From assembly GCF_000332475.2 (NCBI RefSeq), contig NZ_AOGX02000010.1, forward strand, positions 1-61,036: DNA of 61,036 nucleotides. Reading direction: 5' to 3'. Position 1 is the first letter of the stretch. Every line of letters starts with the position of its first letter. The notes under the pieces were generated by a model. That model ran no database searches, was not told where the DNA came from, and saw only the letters and a program-made list of their open reading frames with translations. Source of the DNA: Leptospira yanagawae serovar Saopaulo str. Sao Paulo = ATCC 700523 (GTDB taxonomy: Bacteria; Spirochaetota; Leptospiria; Leptospirales; Leptospiraceae). This document shows positions 46,139 to 55,725 of the stretch, in pieces. The position numbers were made by a program, and so were the translations under genes.

Positions 46139-46873
46139 TCAAAAGCTGGGGAGTCGTTTGAAAATCCATTCTGGAATGTTCCGAATGATAAACATGATCC
46201 ACCTCCATGGCCAACGAATGTAAACTTGGTCTTTTTTATTCAGACCTGCTATTACTATTTTTTCGCCAGCTACTTCTGGTTTCAATGTCAACCAAGGCAT
46301 TAACTTATGTCCAAAAGACATTTTTGTGTACACTGGTCCAAGAAGGATGGTTCCTATATGAACTCCTTTTGGAAAAAGTAACGCACGTAAACCAGAGAGA
46401 TAGGTGGTAAGCCCAGCTTTTGCGCTGCCATAAATATAATTTAATTTTCTTCCTCTTTCGCCTGCAACGGAGCTAACAACGGTAATGGTTCCATAGTTTT
46501 CTTTTTCCATTGCAAGTGAAATATGATTCACAAGTGCTGCAACACCTGTAAAATTGATTTGAATTGTTTTTTCTAATTCCTTCCAATCTGTTCGAGCGAT
46601 GATTTGGTCTTCGTAATACCCTACTAAAACAAAAACATGTTTCGGTTTTTCTTTGAGTGAATCATAAAACTTTTGAAAGGAATTCATATTGGTTATATCC
46701 AATTCATAAGTACTGATCAGAAGATTGTATTTACTTTTGGTAATGTTTTTGATTTCAGATAATTTTTTTTTGTTTCTACCAGTTATGGAAATTGAATGAC
46801 CTCGTTTTGCGAGTGCATCGACTACCCAAACTCCAATATCGGAAGTTCCTCCAACAACTAATGTGTGTTCCAT
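46139..46873 (-). CDS. SDR-family oxidoreductase, DprE2-like
   Basis: A 244-residue short-chain dehydrogenase. The NAD(P)-binding motif is VVGGTSDIGVWVVDALAKRG, the active-site Ser is in ITVVSSVAGERGRKLNY and the catalytic Tyr/Lys are in YGSAKAGL. The overall pattern, including the C-terminal WPWRWIMFIIRNIPEWIFKR, resembles DprE2, the keto-reductase that completes epimerisation of polyprenyl-phosphoryl ribose. No DprE1 partner is in the window. It is the last gene of the minus-strand unit with the hybrid kinase, ECF41 sigma factor and flavoprotein, nine bases after the kinase gene. Confidence 0.85.
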   Translation of the reverse strand: MEHTLVVGGTSDIGVWVVDALAKRGHSISITGRNKKKLSEIKNITKSKYNLLISTYELDITNMNSFQKFYDSLKEKPKHVFVLVGYYEDQIIARTDWKELEKTIQINFTGVAALVNHISLAMEKENYGTITVVSSVAGERGRKLNYIYGSAKAGLTTYLSGLRALLFPKGVHIGTILLGPVYTKMSFGHKLMPWLTLKPEVAGEKIVIAGLNKKDQVYIRWPWRWIMFIIRNIPEWIFKRLPSF

Positions 46874-46882
46874 TAATATTTT

Positions 46883-49294
46883 TTATCCTTTAAACCATTT
46901 TTTGATCATAAAAACCAAATCTTGTATGAGAAGTGGTTTTGTCATAAAATCATCCATTCCAGACGTTAGGCATTTTTCTTTTTCTTCTTCCATTACATTG
47001 GCTGTGAGTGCAATGATAATCGGTTGTTTGCGCCTATTTTTTTGACTTCGGATTTGTTTGGTAACTTCAATCCCACTCAAGTCAGGCATTTGTACATCTA
47101 AAAAAATGAAATCAGGATTTTCCGTTTCAACCAATTTTAGAGTTTGTGTTCCGTTTTCGGCAAGTAGGGCATCGTAACCTAATTTCTTTAAAAACATTTG
47201 ACTCACTTTCAGATTGATTGGGTCATCATCGGCGATTAATATTGTAAGAGGATAGAGACTTGCTAAGTTTTTTTCCCATTCAGTGAGATTGAGTATGTTT
47301 TGTTTTTCAGTTTGGATTTCAGAATTAATTTCTAATGAACCGATTGCGACTGGAAGTTCAATTGTAAAAATTGATCCTTTGCCAAATACCGACTCGATCG
47401 AAATTGTGCCTAACATCTCCTCTATGATTTTTTTGGTAATGGTGAGTCCGAGACCTGTTCCTGTCGTTTTATCAGACAAATGAGAATGGATTTGTTGGAA
47501 CGGCTGGAAAAGTAGAGGAAGTTTTTCTTCAGGGATTCCAATCCCTGTATCAATGATTTGAATTCTTAAAATACATTTGTTTGTATTTAGAACGATGGTT
47601 TTAAGTGAAACTGTTACTTTCCCTTGTTCGGTAAATTTAACGGCATTACCGAGAAGATTTGAGAGGATTTGTGTGAATCGTCTTTGGTCTGTTAAGATAT
47701 AAGTAGGTGGTTCGTTTATGAATACCAATTCAAATTGAACATGGTTGTCTTTTAATTTGGAACGAAACAATTGAACTATATCATTTAAGAATTTTGGTAA
47801 AACAACAGTTTCCGATCTTAACTCAAATTTTCCTGCTTCTAATTTTGTTAAATCAAGAATGTCATTGATTAAGAGCAAAAGATTTTCTCCACTGAATTGG
47901 ATCAAACTCAAATATTCTTTTTGTTCCTCATTCAGATTGGATTGGCCCAACATCTGTGTCATACCTAAAATTCCATTCATGGGAGTTCGAATTTCATGGC
48001 TCATGGTTGATAAAAATGCTGATTTAAATTTTACTTCTGCTACTGCTAACTCTTTCTCTTGTTTTAGCTTTTCTTTGTTTTTGAAATTTTGGATCATTCG
48101 ATCTGCAATGAATAAAGCTTGTGACAATCCAAATACTAAAAACCCATATTGGGCAAGGTATGCCGTGCCCTTTTTGGCGAATTCCGTAAGGATATCCAAT
48201 GAAAATAGTAACATCGTTGCTACAAGGGAAAACAAAAAGAATTTTGCACCTGGTTTTTTGATCAATACACCATGAAAAATCGGATAAATTAAAGTAAATA
48301 AACCAAACAAAGATAAAATCAAATGATATGATTGAATTTTGGCATAAACCGTGGATGGAAACGGAGTTCCGATTAGCAAAAGTAAGGCGAATAAATAGTT
48401 GATTAAATAGATATTTTGATACTTTTTGTCAGGATAAACTTCTTGTACGTATCGAACAAATGACAAATACAATAATGTAAATGTAAATCCATTGATCCGA
48501 ATCATGATTTCGTAGAGACCAACTGGCAGATAATTATAAATTAGTCTTGTTTCCCCAATACTTAAAATACGAATGGAAGCAAGGAAACAAACAAAAGAAA
48601 AATACAAATGTGTTTTTTCATCTCGCCAAAAAAGAAATAATACAAAGTGAAAAAAGGCCAGTGTGCCAAGTGAAGCAAATACCAATATATCTCGGCTTGT
48701 TGCTTCAAAAAATGATTTGTTTATCGTTTCATTGGTTCCGAATTGGTAGGGTGTTGCGATCCCACAAACATGATAATGGAAACAGGAGACTTGAACACGA
48801 AGGTCAATCACACCTCCATCGTTTTTTGGAATGGAAACAGTTTGGATACTGATGTTTGGGACTTCCGATTTTATATCTGTTCCTAGTTTGCCTGATTCGT
48901 AAATAGTTTCCCCACTTACTAGGATACGAAATGCATTCCTTGTCACACCATTTTGTAGATAAAATGATTTTACTTTTGGGTTTACCAATACTTTCAACTG
49001 GAAGGTGGCATACCCATTGGGTAAAACTTCTGTTAAATTTTCTGTCCAATTGCCAGGTATTTTCGTGAAACTTGGATAGTTGTTAATAGGATTTGGGTCC
49101 AAGTTTTTCCAGTGGATGACCCATTCTCCATTTAAGAAGACATTCCCATCCTTTTCAAAATTCCAATTTCGTAAATCAATGATGCCTTGTTTGGCGTTAG
49201 GTGGTATTGGGGAATCCTGATGAATACAGCTCATACTGCCGAAAATCATGCTGAAAAGAAAAAAAGGTTCAAGATAAACAAAAAAACGTTTCAC
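46883..49294 (-). CDS. 7TM-DISM hybrid histidine kinase/response regulator
   Basis: An 803-residue membrane sensor with a lipoprotein-like signal (FGSMSC, Cys23), an extracytoplasmic DISMED-type jelly roll (about 35-195) and seven transmembrane helices (about 200-400). A histidine kinase (FLSTMSHEIRTPMNGIL, phospho-His near residue 435) follows with an ATPase domain (IIDTGIGIPEEKLPLLFQPF, TGTGLGLTITKKII). The C-terminal receiver has LIADDDPINLKVSQ and FIFLDVQMPDLSGIEV. It follows the ECF41 sigma factor by 46 bases in the same unit. No separate phosphotransfer partner is encoded nearby. Confidence 0.92.
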   Translation of the reverse strand: MKRFFVYLEPFFLFSMIFGSMSCIHQDSPIPPNAKQGIIDLRNWNFEKDGNVFLNGEWVIHWKNLDPNPINNYPSFTKIPGNWTENLTEVLPNGYATFQLKVLVNPKVKSFYLQNGVTRNAFRILVSGETIYESGKLGTDIKSEVPNISIQTVSIPKNDGGVIDLRVQVSCFHYHVCGIATPYQFGTNETINKSFFEATSRDILVFASLGTLAFFHFVLFLFWRDEKTHLYFSFVCFLASIRILSIGETRLIYNYLPVGLYEIMIRINGFTFTLLYLSFVRYVQEVYPDKKYQNIYLINYLFALLLLIGTPFPSTVYAKIQSYHLILSLFGLFTLIYPIFHGVLIKKPGAKFFLFSLVATMLLFSLDILTEFAKKGTAYLAQYGFLVFGLSQALFIADRMIQNFKNKEKLKQEKELAVAEVKFKSAFLSTMSHEIRTPMNGILGMTQMLGQSNLNEEQKEYLSLIQFSGENLLLLINDILDLTKLEAGKFELRSETVVLPKFLNDIVQLFRSKLKDNHVQFELVFINEPPTYILTDQRRFTQILSNLLGNAVKFTEQGKVTVSLKTIVLNTNKCILRIQIIDTGIGIPEEKLPLLFQPFQQIHSHLSDKTTGTGLGLTITKKIIEEMLGTISIESVFGKGSIFTIELPVAIGSLEINSEIQTEKQNILNLTEWEKNLASLYPLTILIADDDPINLKVSQMFLKKLGYDALLAENGTQTLKLVETENPDFIFLDVQMPDLSGIEVTKQIRSQKNRRKQPIIIALTANVMEEEKEKCLTSGMDDFMTKPLLIQDLVFMIKKWFKG

Positions 49295-49340
49295 GAGGTT
49301 ACATCAATTAGGACGAAATTTTTTGTATTTATCTGAAAGC

Positions 49341-50285
49341 CTAACCGAATAGCGAAACTATTTTCTTTCTTATGGCAATGAAGGAGAGGATGAGTAAGTT
49401 TGGTTTTCGTATATATCCTAATTTTCTTAATTGATCTAGGTTTTGAAACCCTTTTAATTTATCTGGGTTCACAATATTGAAGATTTGATCAATCTTTCCT
49501 TCATTTACAGAGAAAAGTTGTACAAAGATAGGTTTGCCATCAGGGTCATAACCAATCACCGCAGGGGTTTGATTGGCAAAACCAAAATACACTTGGCTTG
49601 TATCAGCTATCTTCTTCGTTGTTTGTTTGAGTAAAGTTGAAACTCGAATGATTCCAGGAATCGGAATCCTTGCTGCATGTACTTTCCCACCTCCATCTGA
49701 ATAAGCGATCACATCTTCTCTGAGGAGGAGCGAAAGGGACTTTGCGTCTTGTTTGGCGCAAGCAAGGTTAAATTCTAAAAATAATTTTGCATGTAATTTG
49801 GGATCTGGTTCAAACTTTTTTTTTCGACTTTTTAATGCCTGTTTGGCTCTACTTAAAATTTTGCGGCAATAAGTCGGATTTTTGCCCACAACCTTGGAAA
49901 TGGTAAGAAAATCAAAATCGAATGACTCTCGTAAAATGAAAACAGCTCGTTCAAATGGATTGAGTGTTTCCAAAATGACAAGGAATGCATAATTGATTTT
50001 TTCTTCATCAACACCTTCAATGATTTCTGGAATTGGTTCCGGTAGATAAGGACCAATGTAAGTTTCTTTTTTTCTGGATGATTTTTTCAACAAATCAAAC
50101 GCAAGTCTTGCGACAACACTGCCTAAATAAGACTTTGGGTTGTCTATCTTTGAAGTATTTAAGGAAAGCCATTTGAGGTAACTTTCTTGCACAATATCTT
50201 CTGCATCCGAATAACTTCCTGTTATCCGGTATGCTATTGAAAAAAGATACGTTTTCCAATCTAAAAAAGAATTTAAATCATTCAT
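49341..50285 (-). CDS. ECF41-group RNA polymerase sigma factor with SnoaL-like C-terminal domain
   Basis: A 314-residue sigma factor. Region 2 (about 10-70, GSYSDAEDIVQESYLKWL) and region 4 (about 95-150, LNPFERAVFILRESF and an HTH) are followed by a SnoaL-like regulatory domain (about 165-280). The group marks are the linker YLPEPI (80-85), DGGGK (197-201) and NPDKL (273-277). In ECF41 proteins the C-terminal domain replaces an anti-sigma factor. The gene overlaps the flavoprotein gene by four bases, and an ECF41-type promoter precedes that gene, which suggests self-control. Confidence 0.93.
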   Translation of the reverse strand: MNDLNSFLDWKTYLFSIAYRITGSYSDAEDIVQESYLKWLSLNTSKIDNPKSYLGSVVARLAFDLLKKSSRKKETYIGPYLPEPIPEIIEGVDEEKINYAFLVILETLNPFERAVFILRESFDFDFLTISKVVGKNPTYCRKILSRAKQALKSRKKKFEPDPKLHAKLFLEFNLACAKQDAKSLSLLLREDVIAYSDGGGKVHAARIPIPGIIRVSTLLKQTTKKIADTSQVYFGFANQTPAVIGYDPDGKPIFVQLFSVNEGKIDQIFNIVNPDKLKGFQNLDQLRKLGYIRKPNLLILSFIAIRKKIVSLFG

Positions 50286-51466
50286 CGCGTGACTTTCTTT
50301 GTTTCCCTTATCGTTTCATTCCAATGTTGTTTTTGGAAAAGATTCCCTTTTGGCCAAAAGTAAAATCGGCAAGGCAAATGTTTTTCCATATAAAGAGAAA
50401 ACAAAGTGAATCGATTGACACATTCTTTTATCCAGGCTGCCCATTTTCCTTTCAAGATCCATTCCTTGGGAGAATCATCACCATATGTAAATTGGATGAT
50501 CCCATCATTTCTACCCAAAGAAACACACCTTCCAAAAAATTGAAACTGAAACTCCGATGGCTTTTTGTTTTTGATAATTTGGGTGATGGTATCTGCCACA
50601 TAGGCGCCCATTGGTAGTGCTGTGACACATCCCATACGTAAGATGGAATCATTGAGTTTGGCGACATCTCCAATCGCAAAAAGATTTGAATACTGCTTTG
50701 ATCGTAAAAAACCATCAACATAAATTTGTTCTTTTGCGTTTGTATGTAATTCTGATTTGCCAACCAGAGATTCCGCTTGAAATCCTGTACAATTCATAAG
50801 GCAATCATATTCCAAGTTTGTTTTGTTTTGGAATGTGATTTTCCCATTCTGAATCGATTGTATGGCATTGTTTTCAATGGTATTGATTCCCATCCTAACG
50901 AATGTTTTTTTAAGATGGGCTTTTCCTTTCTCAGAAAAGGAATGTCCCAATTCCTTTGTATCAACGATCGTTACGTTTGCATTTGGAAATCTTTCTTTCC
51001 ATTCTGTTGCTAGTTCGATACCCGTTAGTCCACCACCTAATATGCATATGTTTTTGATTTGGTTTGGATCTTTTTTGATTTGGAAAGTTACCAAAGCATT
51101 TTCGGATTGGATGGAATTTTCCTCAGGGTTTATTGGTTTTATCTTCCCACTTCCGATCGCTACCACTAGGTAATCATAGGATATGGATTGTTCTCCGTGA
51201 TGCGATTTGAAAGCCACCTTGTTCTTTTTGGGATCAATATTTGTAACTTTTCCCAATTGAAAGTCGATGTTTTTACGTAAGAATTCCTGGATCAGAATTC
51301 TCTTCTTGGTCCTACCTACGGCAAATTCATGGAATCGGATTCGCTCTTGGAAATAAAATTGATCAGAGAGAAGTGTGATTTTACAATTTTTGTTTTGTTT
51401 TTCCAATCGATTGGCACATAAAATGCCTGCATAACCTGCCCCTAAAATCACTACATTTGTTTTCAT
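50282..51466 (-). CDS. FAD/NAD(P)-dependent oxidoreductase, NDH-2-like
   Basis: A 394-residue flavoprotein. It has the N-terminal FAD motif VVILGAGYAGILCANRL, the second dinucleotide motif ICILGGGLTGIELATEW and the C-terminal LFAIGDVAKL. It lacks a membrane helix, so a peripheral NADH:quinone reductase-like or disulfide-reductase-like role is possible; the acceptor is not known. The ATG at 51466 is chosen because AGGTGAGG lies a few bases upstream; an in-frame GTG four codons earlier is inside that site. It is the first gene of the sigma-factor operon and the expected ECF41 target. Confidence 0.85.
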   Translation of the reverse strand: MKTNVVILGAGYAGILCANRLEKQNKNCKITLLSDQFYFQERIRFHEFAVGRTKKRILIQEFLRKNIDFQLGKVTNIDPKKNKVAFKSHHGEQSISYDYLVVAIGSGKIKPINPEENSIQSENALVTFQIKKDPNQIKNICILGGGLTGIELATEWKERFPNANVTIVDTKELGHSFSEKGKAHLKKTFVRMGINTIENNAIQSIQNGKITFQNKTNLEYDCLMNCTGFQAESLVGKSELHTNAKEQIYVDGFLRSKQYSNLFAIGDVAKLNDSILRMGCVTALPMGAYVADTITQIIKNKKPSEFQFQFFGRCVSLGRNDGIIQFTYGDDSPKEWILKGKWAAWIKECVNRFTLFSLYMEKHLPCRFYFWPKGNLFQKQHWNETIRETKKVTR

Positions 51467-51484
51467 TGGATACCTCACCTACAG

Positions 51485-51512
51485 GACGATTGGCGGGTGG
51501 TCATTTGTGACA
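51485..51512 (-). promoter_or_regulatory. predicted ECF41-dependent promoter
   Basis: On the minus strand TGTCACA, then 17 bases, then CGTC, matches the -35/-10 elements known for ECF41 sigma factors. The ATG of the flavoprotein gene lies 18 bases after CGTC with AGGTGAGG between. The operon encodes an ECF41 sigma factor, so the promoter is probably autoregulated. Confidence 0.8.
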
Positions 51513-51568
51513 GATTTTAGAAAAAAAATGAACTTGCAGTAACAAGCGATATTGGGCCAAGATCACCC

Positions 51569-52819
51569 ATGCAGAAATGGAAACAAAGATTGATCATAAT
51601 AAGCTTTTTTGTGGTCATAATGTCCCCAATACAAAACCTTTTTTCACAAGGATTTGATAAAGGAAATTTGATTTTTTATGGGATGGGAACCGGTGGCCTC
51701 GGAAACAACTCTGGAACCATCCAAAAAGCTGTTTATAATCACAACTTCCCCAATTACCTTGCCCTCAATACCATTTCATCGAACACAAGTGATCGAGTTC
51801 TAAACTACTTAATTTACCAGGAAATTTCTGAGGCAAGGACAAGGCTTTCCAGCCGAGGTGGTGAACTTGGATTTGAGTACGGACTGTTCAAATACTTTGG
51901 CATTGGACTTGCTGTCACAAACCAAGTCATTACCGCTGCTCATTTTAGAACCGTTGATACGAGACTCATCACTTTATTAGCCCTCCAACCGATTAATGTA
52001 TCAAGTCAATTAATGACCTTAAGCATCACCGATGTGATCCAAGTTTATTTACAAAGGACTCGTGATTTTTATAACGCAGGCACTGCTGATTTGAATTTAT
52101 TTTTCCATTTTAATCCCAATAGCCCATTTGATCCTTATCTTCGAGTTGGAGGTGGAGCCGGTTACGAAAGGTTATATGGTGGCAATGTCAATCGTGTATT
52201 TGGAAGTTTGGGATTTCGTTACCATTTCAATGATCGATTTTTTATTAGTTCCGAAGTGGAACATGCCAATACCTATATAGTCAATTACAAAGTACCGTCA
52301 TCGGGTTTTCGCAATCGTGGGAACTATGAAGAGACAGCGATCAAATTTGGTGTTGGTCTCAACTTTTCACTATCTAAAAAAGACAATCTCGTGTTAGACG
52401 AAGCTCCAAAAAAAGTAATTGATACGGCCACTTCCGATCCAAACAACAAATCGAATGAGAATTTAGAATCGAAACTCGAACGATTTGTATTCTTTGCGAG
52501 TGAGATCTTTGATTTACCTTCGAGCCGCATCCACTTGGAAGGAAGGGCAAGACTTGATGCCATTGCGCGGAGTTTGGAAAATGAATACAAGGAATATGAC
52601 ATCCTTGTCATCACCTATACTTCCCCTTACAAAGAAGACCTACCAGGAAATTATGAAAATTATGATTTAGGATTTGAAAGAGCACAAGCAATCTCGCGTG
52701 TTTTACGAGAGAAAGGTGTAAATCCAAGACGAATCATTGATTCCACACAAGGATCAGCGCTTTACACTGTGGAATCAAAAGAAAAGGTAGTGATCGAACT
52801 TAGGAAAAAAATTAAGTAA
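51569..52819 (+). CDS. outer-membrane beta-barrel with OmpA-like C-terminal domain
   Basis: A 416-residue exported protein (signal peptide to about residue 26, LFSQ). Residues 30-280 alternate as barrel strands (NLIFYGMGTGGLG, FGIGLAVTNQVI, YLRVGGGAGYERLYGG, FGSLGFRYHFNDRFFISSE). Residues 300-416 resemble an OmpA-C peptidoglycan-binding domain (FASEIFDLPSSRIHLEGRAR; GFERAQAISRVLREKGV), though the usual Asp and Arg contacts are only partly conserved. It probably links the outer membrane to peptidoglycan. Its last eight bases overlap the convergent mqo gene. Confidence 0.8.
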   Translation: MQKWKQRLIIISFFVVIMSPIQNLFSQGFDKGNLIFYGMGTGGLGNNSGTIQKAVYNHNFPNYLALNTISSNTSDRVLNYLIYQEISEARTRLSSRGGELGFEYGLFKYFGIGLAVTNQVITAAHFRTVDTRLITLLALQPINVSSQLMTLSITDVIQVYLQRTRDFYNAGTADLNLFFHFNPNSPFDPYLRVGGGAGYERLYGGNVNRVFGSLGFRYHFNDRFFISSEVEHANTYIVNYKVPSSGFRNRGNYEETAIKFGVGLNFSLSKKDNLVLDEAPKKVIDTATSDPNNKSNENLESKLERFVFFASEIFDLPSSRIHLEGRARLDAIARSLENEYKEYDILVITYTSPYKEDLPGNYENYDLGFERAQAISRVLREKGVNPRRIIDSTQGSALYTVESKEKVVIELRKKIK

Positions 52820-54320
52820 CATAGGTTTTCAAACCAAGTAACTCTTCCGTTCGTTTTCTACTCATAGTGCAAAGGTTCGGATTGTCCTTCATGGACTCTC
52901 CGAAGCTAGGGATCATTGTTTTTAGTTTTTCATTCCATTCTTTGGATTTCATCTGTTCTGGAAAACAATCTGACAAAACCTCTAACATGATGGAAACGGA
53001 TGTGGATGCGCCAGGGCTTGCTCCAAGAAGTGCGGCAAGTGATCCATCTTTGGCCGATACAACTTCCGTTCCAAATTCCAATACCCCACCTTCCTCTTCA
53101 TCCCTTTTGATTACTTGCACTCTTTGCCCAGCCACTACTAGTTCCCAGTCTTCTGATTTGACTTCAGGAAAGTATTCTTTCAGAGCTTCAATTCTGTCTT
53201 CATGTGATTGGAGAGCTTGGCTGATGAGATATTTCGTTAGTGGCAAATTATGCATCCCAGCAGATAACATTGGAAAAATATTATCAAACTCTAATGATTT
53301 CACTAAATCAAAATAAGAACCTTTTTTTAAAAATTTTGTCGTAAATCCAGCGTAAGGTCCAAATAATAATTCTTTTTTTCCTTCAATGATCCTTGTATCC
53401 AAATGAGGGACAGACATCGGAGGAGATCCAACATTTGCTTTGCCGTAAACTTTTGCAAAATGTTCTTTGATGATGGTTTTGTTTTTACAGCGCAACCATT
53501 GCCCACTCACAGGGAATCCTCCAAATCCTTCTGCTTCAGGGATATCCGATTTTTCAAGAAGAGGTAGGCTTCCTCCACCAGCACCAATGAAAACAAATTT
53601 TGCTTCATGGTGTTCTTTTTCATGAGTTTGTAAATTATTTGATGTTAGATGCCAATGGCCGTTTTCACTTCTCTCCAAATCTTTTACATCTTCAAAATAA
53701 TGGACATGGACATCTGGAAAACTTTCTAAATATCGAAACATAGCGCGCGTTAATGTTCCGAAATTTACATCAGTACCTAAATCCATTTTTGTAGCTGCGA
53801 TCTTCTCATAAGGGTCTCTGCCTTTCATAACGAGAGGAAGCCATTCTGAAATTGTTTTTCTATCTTCTGTATAAATCAGCCCGTTAAACAACTCATATTG
53901 TTTTAAAGCATGAAATCGTTTTTCCAAAAAGCTGACATTTTCTTCTCCCCAAACAAAACTATAATGAGGAACGGAATGAATGAAGTCTTCTGGATCAATG
54001 ATTTGTTTGATTCCAGAAAGGTAGGCCCAAAACTCTTTAGAGATTTCAAATGATTCTGCGATTTGCAGTGCTTTTTTTGTTTGAATCGAACCATCTTCGT
54101 TTTCAACAGTATAGTTCAATTCGCAAAAAGCAGAATGCCCAGTTCCTGCATTGTTCCAAGCATTAGAACTTTCGCGTGCTGCAGCATCTAGTCTTTCCAA
54201 AACTGTGATTGTTAATTTAGGATTTAATTCTTTTAACAAGACCCCGAGAGTGGCACTCATGATTCCTGCTCCAATGAGAATCACATCGGATTTGGTTCGA
54301 ACTGGTTCTTTTTCTTTCAT
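52812..54320 (-). CDS. mqo: malate:quinone oxidoreductase
   Basis: A 502-residue FAD enzyme that oxidises malate to oxaloacetate and passes electrons to quinone in the membrane, replacing NAD malate dehydrogenase in the TCA cycle. The FAD motif is DVILIGAGIMSATLGVLLKE, followed by AWNNAGTGHSAFCELNYT, typical of Mqo. Later segments VGSPPMSVPHLDTRIIEGKK and LFGPYAGFTTKFLKKGS are also characteristic, and the length is normal. It starts close to the metallophosphoesterase gene on the other strand and overlaps the OmpA-like gene by eight bases at its end. Confidence 0.96.
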   Translation of the reverse strand: MKEKEPVRTKSDVILIGAGIMSATLGVLLKELNPKLTITVLERLDAAARESSNAWNNAGTGHSAFCELNYTVENEDGSIQTKKALQIAESFEISKEFWAYLSGIKQIIDPEDFIHSVPHYSFVWGEENVSFLEKRFHALKQYELFNGLIYTEDRKTISEWLPLVMKGRDPYEKIAATKMDLGTDVNFGTLTRAMFRYLESFPDVHVHYFEDVKDLERSENGHWHLTSNNLQTHEKEHHEAKFVFIGAGGGSLPLLEKSDIPEAEGFGGFPVSGQWLRCKNKTIIKEHFAKVYGKANVGSPPMSVPHLDTRIIEGKKELLFGPYAGFTTKFLKKGSYFDLVKSLEFDNIFPMLSAGMHNLPLTKYLISQALQSHEDRIEALKEYFPEVKSEDWELVVAGQRVQVIKRDEEEGGVLEFGTEVVSAKDGSLAALLGASPGASTSVSIMLEVLSDCFPEQMKSKEWNEKLKTMIPSFGESMKDNPNLCTMSRKRTEELLGLKTYVT

Positions 54321-54390
54321 TCTATCCTACTGACGTCAATATTCGAGACTTTCTTTATCAAAAACCTGTCCAATAGAAAAGGTTATCTGT

Positions 54391-55590
54391 TTGAAAGTAT
54401 TCTTTCTATTTTTGTCCGTTCTGACATCCTTACTTGGATTTATCTATTACTATTCTACCTTTCGTTTGATCTCAGGACTTTCACTGAATGGACCGATTGT
54501 GACACTGATTTTAGTAGGTATCGGTGCCTTAGTAATCCTAGTTCCTGTGACCTATATATTCAGTAGGGTATCCAAAAGGGAGAAAACCCAAACTTTTTTT
54601 GCCTATCTAAGTTTTACTCATTTTGGATTTTTCTCCATCCTCTTCACCTTGGTGCTTGTGATGGACCTACTTCGGGTATTAGACTTTGGGATTATCTCAG
54701 ATTATTCTAGGTTTCTATTTTCCACCTTACTCCAATTAGGATTCCCAATCGACGGTGTGACAGAAGTGAAAAACTTCAGTTTGGCTTTTTCAACCATTGT
54801 CGTTGCAACGGCCCTCAGTTCACTTGGATTCTACAATGCTCATGTTCGCCTGAAATACAAAAAAACCAAAATCCCAGTGCAAAATTTACACCGAGACCTC
54901 CAAGGATTCAAAATTGTTCAAATCTCTGACGTACACATTGGACCAACAATTAAAGAAAAATTCCTCCGCCGTGTTGTCGGAAAAATCAATTTACAATTAC
55001 CAGATGTTGTTGTCATCACAGGAGATCTTGTGGATGGTCCGTCGGCCACTCTCAAACACCATCTAAAACCCCTTGCCGATATCAAATCCAAATATGGGAC
55101 TTTTTATGTTACCGGAAACCACGAATATTATTCGGGAGTGTTGTCTTGGTTACCTGAAATTGAAAAGTTAGGTATCCACATCTTACTGAATGAAAATAAA
55201 ATCATTCATGTGGGTGAGTCCAATTTACTCATGGCAGGTGTGACAGACTTAACTGCTGGATCTATGATCAAATCACACCAAACAAATCCCCATCGAGCCA
55301 TGCTCGGAGGGGAAAGTTGTGATTATAAAATCCTACTTGCTCACCAACCGAATAGTATTTATGAAGCAAATAAAGTTGGATTTGATCTTCAAATCTCTGG
55401 CCATACTCATGGTGGTCAATTTTTTCCAGGCAATGTATTGATTTATTTTGCTCAAAAATTTGTTGCAGGACTCCACCAATACAAAGGAACTCAGATATAT
55501 GTAAGTCGGGGAACAGGGTATTGGGGTCCTCCCTTTCGATTAGGGGCTCCTTCTGAAATTTCCGTGTTAACTTTACAATCGGTAGAATAA
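54391..55590 (+). CDS. membrane-anchored metallophosphoesterase (YkuE-like)
   Basis: A 399-residue protein with about four N-terminal membrane helices (residues 1-150) and a calcineurin-like phosphoesterase domain. Metal-binding motifs are in order: QISDVHIGP, VVITGDLVDG, YVTGNHEYYSG, ILLAHQPNSI and ISGHTHGGQFFPG. Family members hydrolyse phosphoesters, including lipid-linked ones such as UDP-diacylglucosamine; the substrate here is unknown. The start is a TTG with a weak ribosome site (AAAAGGTTATCTG). The MCP gene follows after about 135 bases. Confidence 0.9.
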   Translation: MKVFFLFLSVLTSLLGFIYYYSTFRLISGLSLNGPIVTLILVGIGALVILVPVTYIFSRVSKREKTQTFFAYLSFTHFGFFSILFTLVLVMDLLRVLDFGIISDYSRFLFSTLLQLGFPIDGVTEVKNFSLAFSTIVVATALSSLGFYNAHVRLKYKKTKIPVQNLHRDLQGFKIVQISDVHIGPTIKEKFLRRVVGKINLQLPDVVVITGDLVDGPSATLKHHLKPLADIKSKYGTFYVTGNHEYYSGVLSWLPEIEKLGIHILLNENKIIHVGESNLLMAGVTDLTAGSMIKSHQTNPHRAMLGGESCDYKILLAHQPNSIYEANKVGFDLQISGHTHGGQFFPGNVLIYFAQKFVAGLHQYKGTQIYVSRGTGYWGPPFRLGAPSEISVLTLQSVE

Positions 55591-55725
55591 TCTTTCGGTT
55601 TTGGCAGACAATCGTTCACTCTGAACCATTACTACATTCTGTTTCTTAATGAAAAAAATGAAAATGGATGATGACTTGTCCCTTTTCTAAAATCATTGTC
55701 AAAGAGAAAGGATGGTTCCAGGGGA

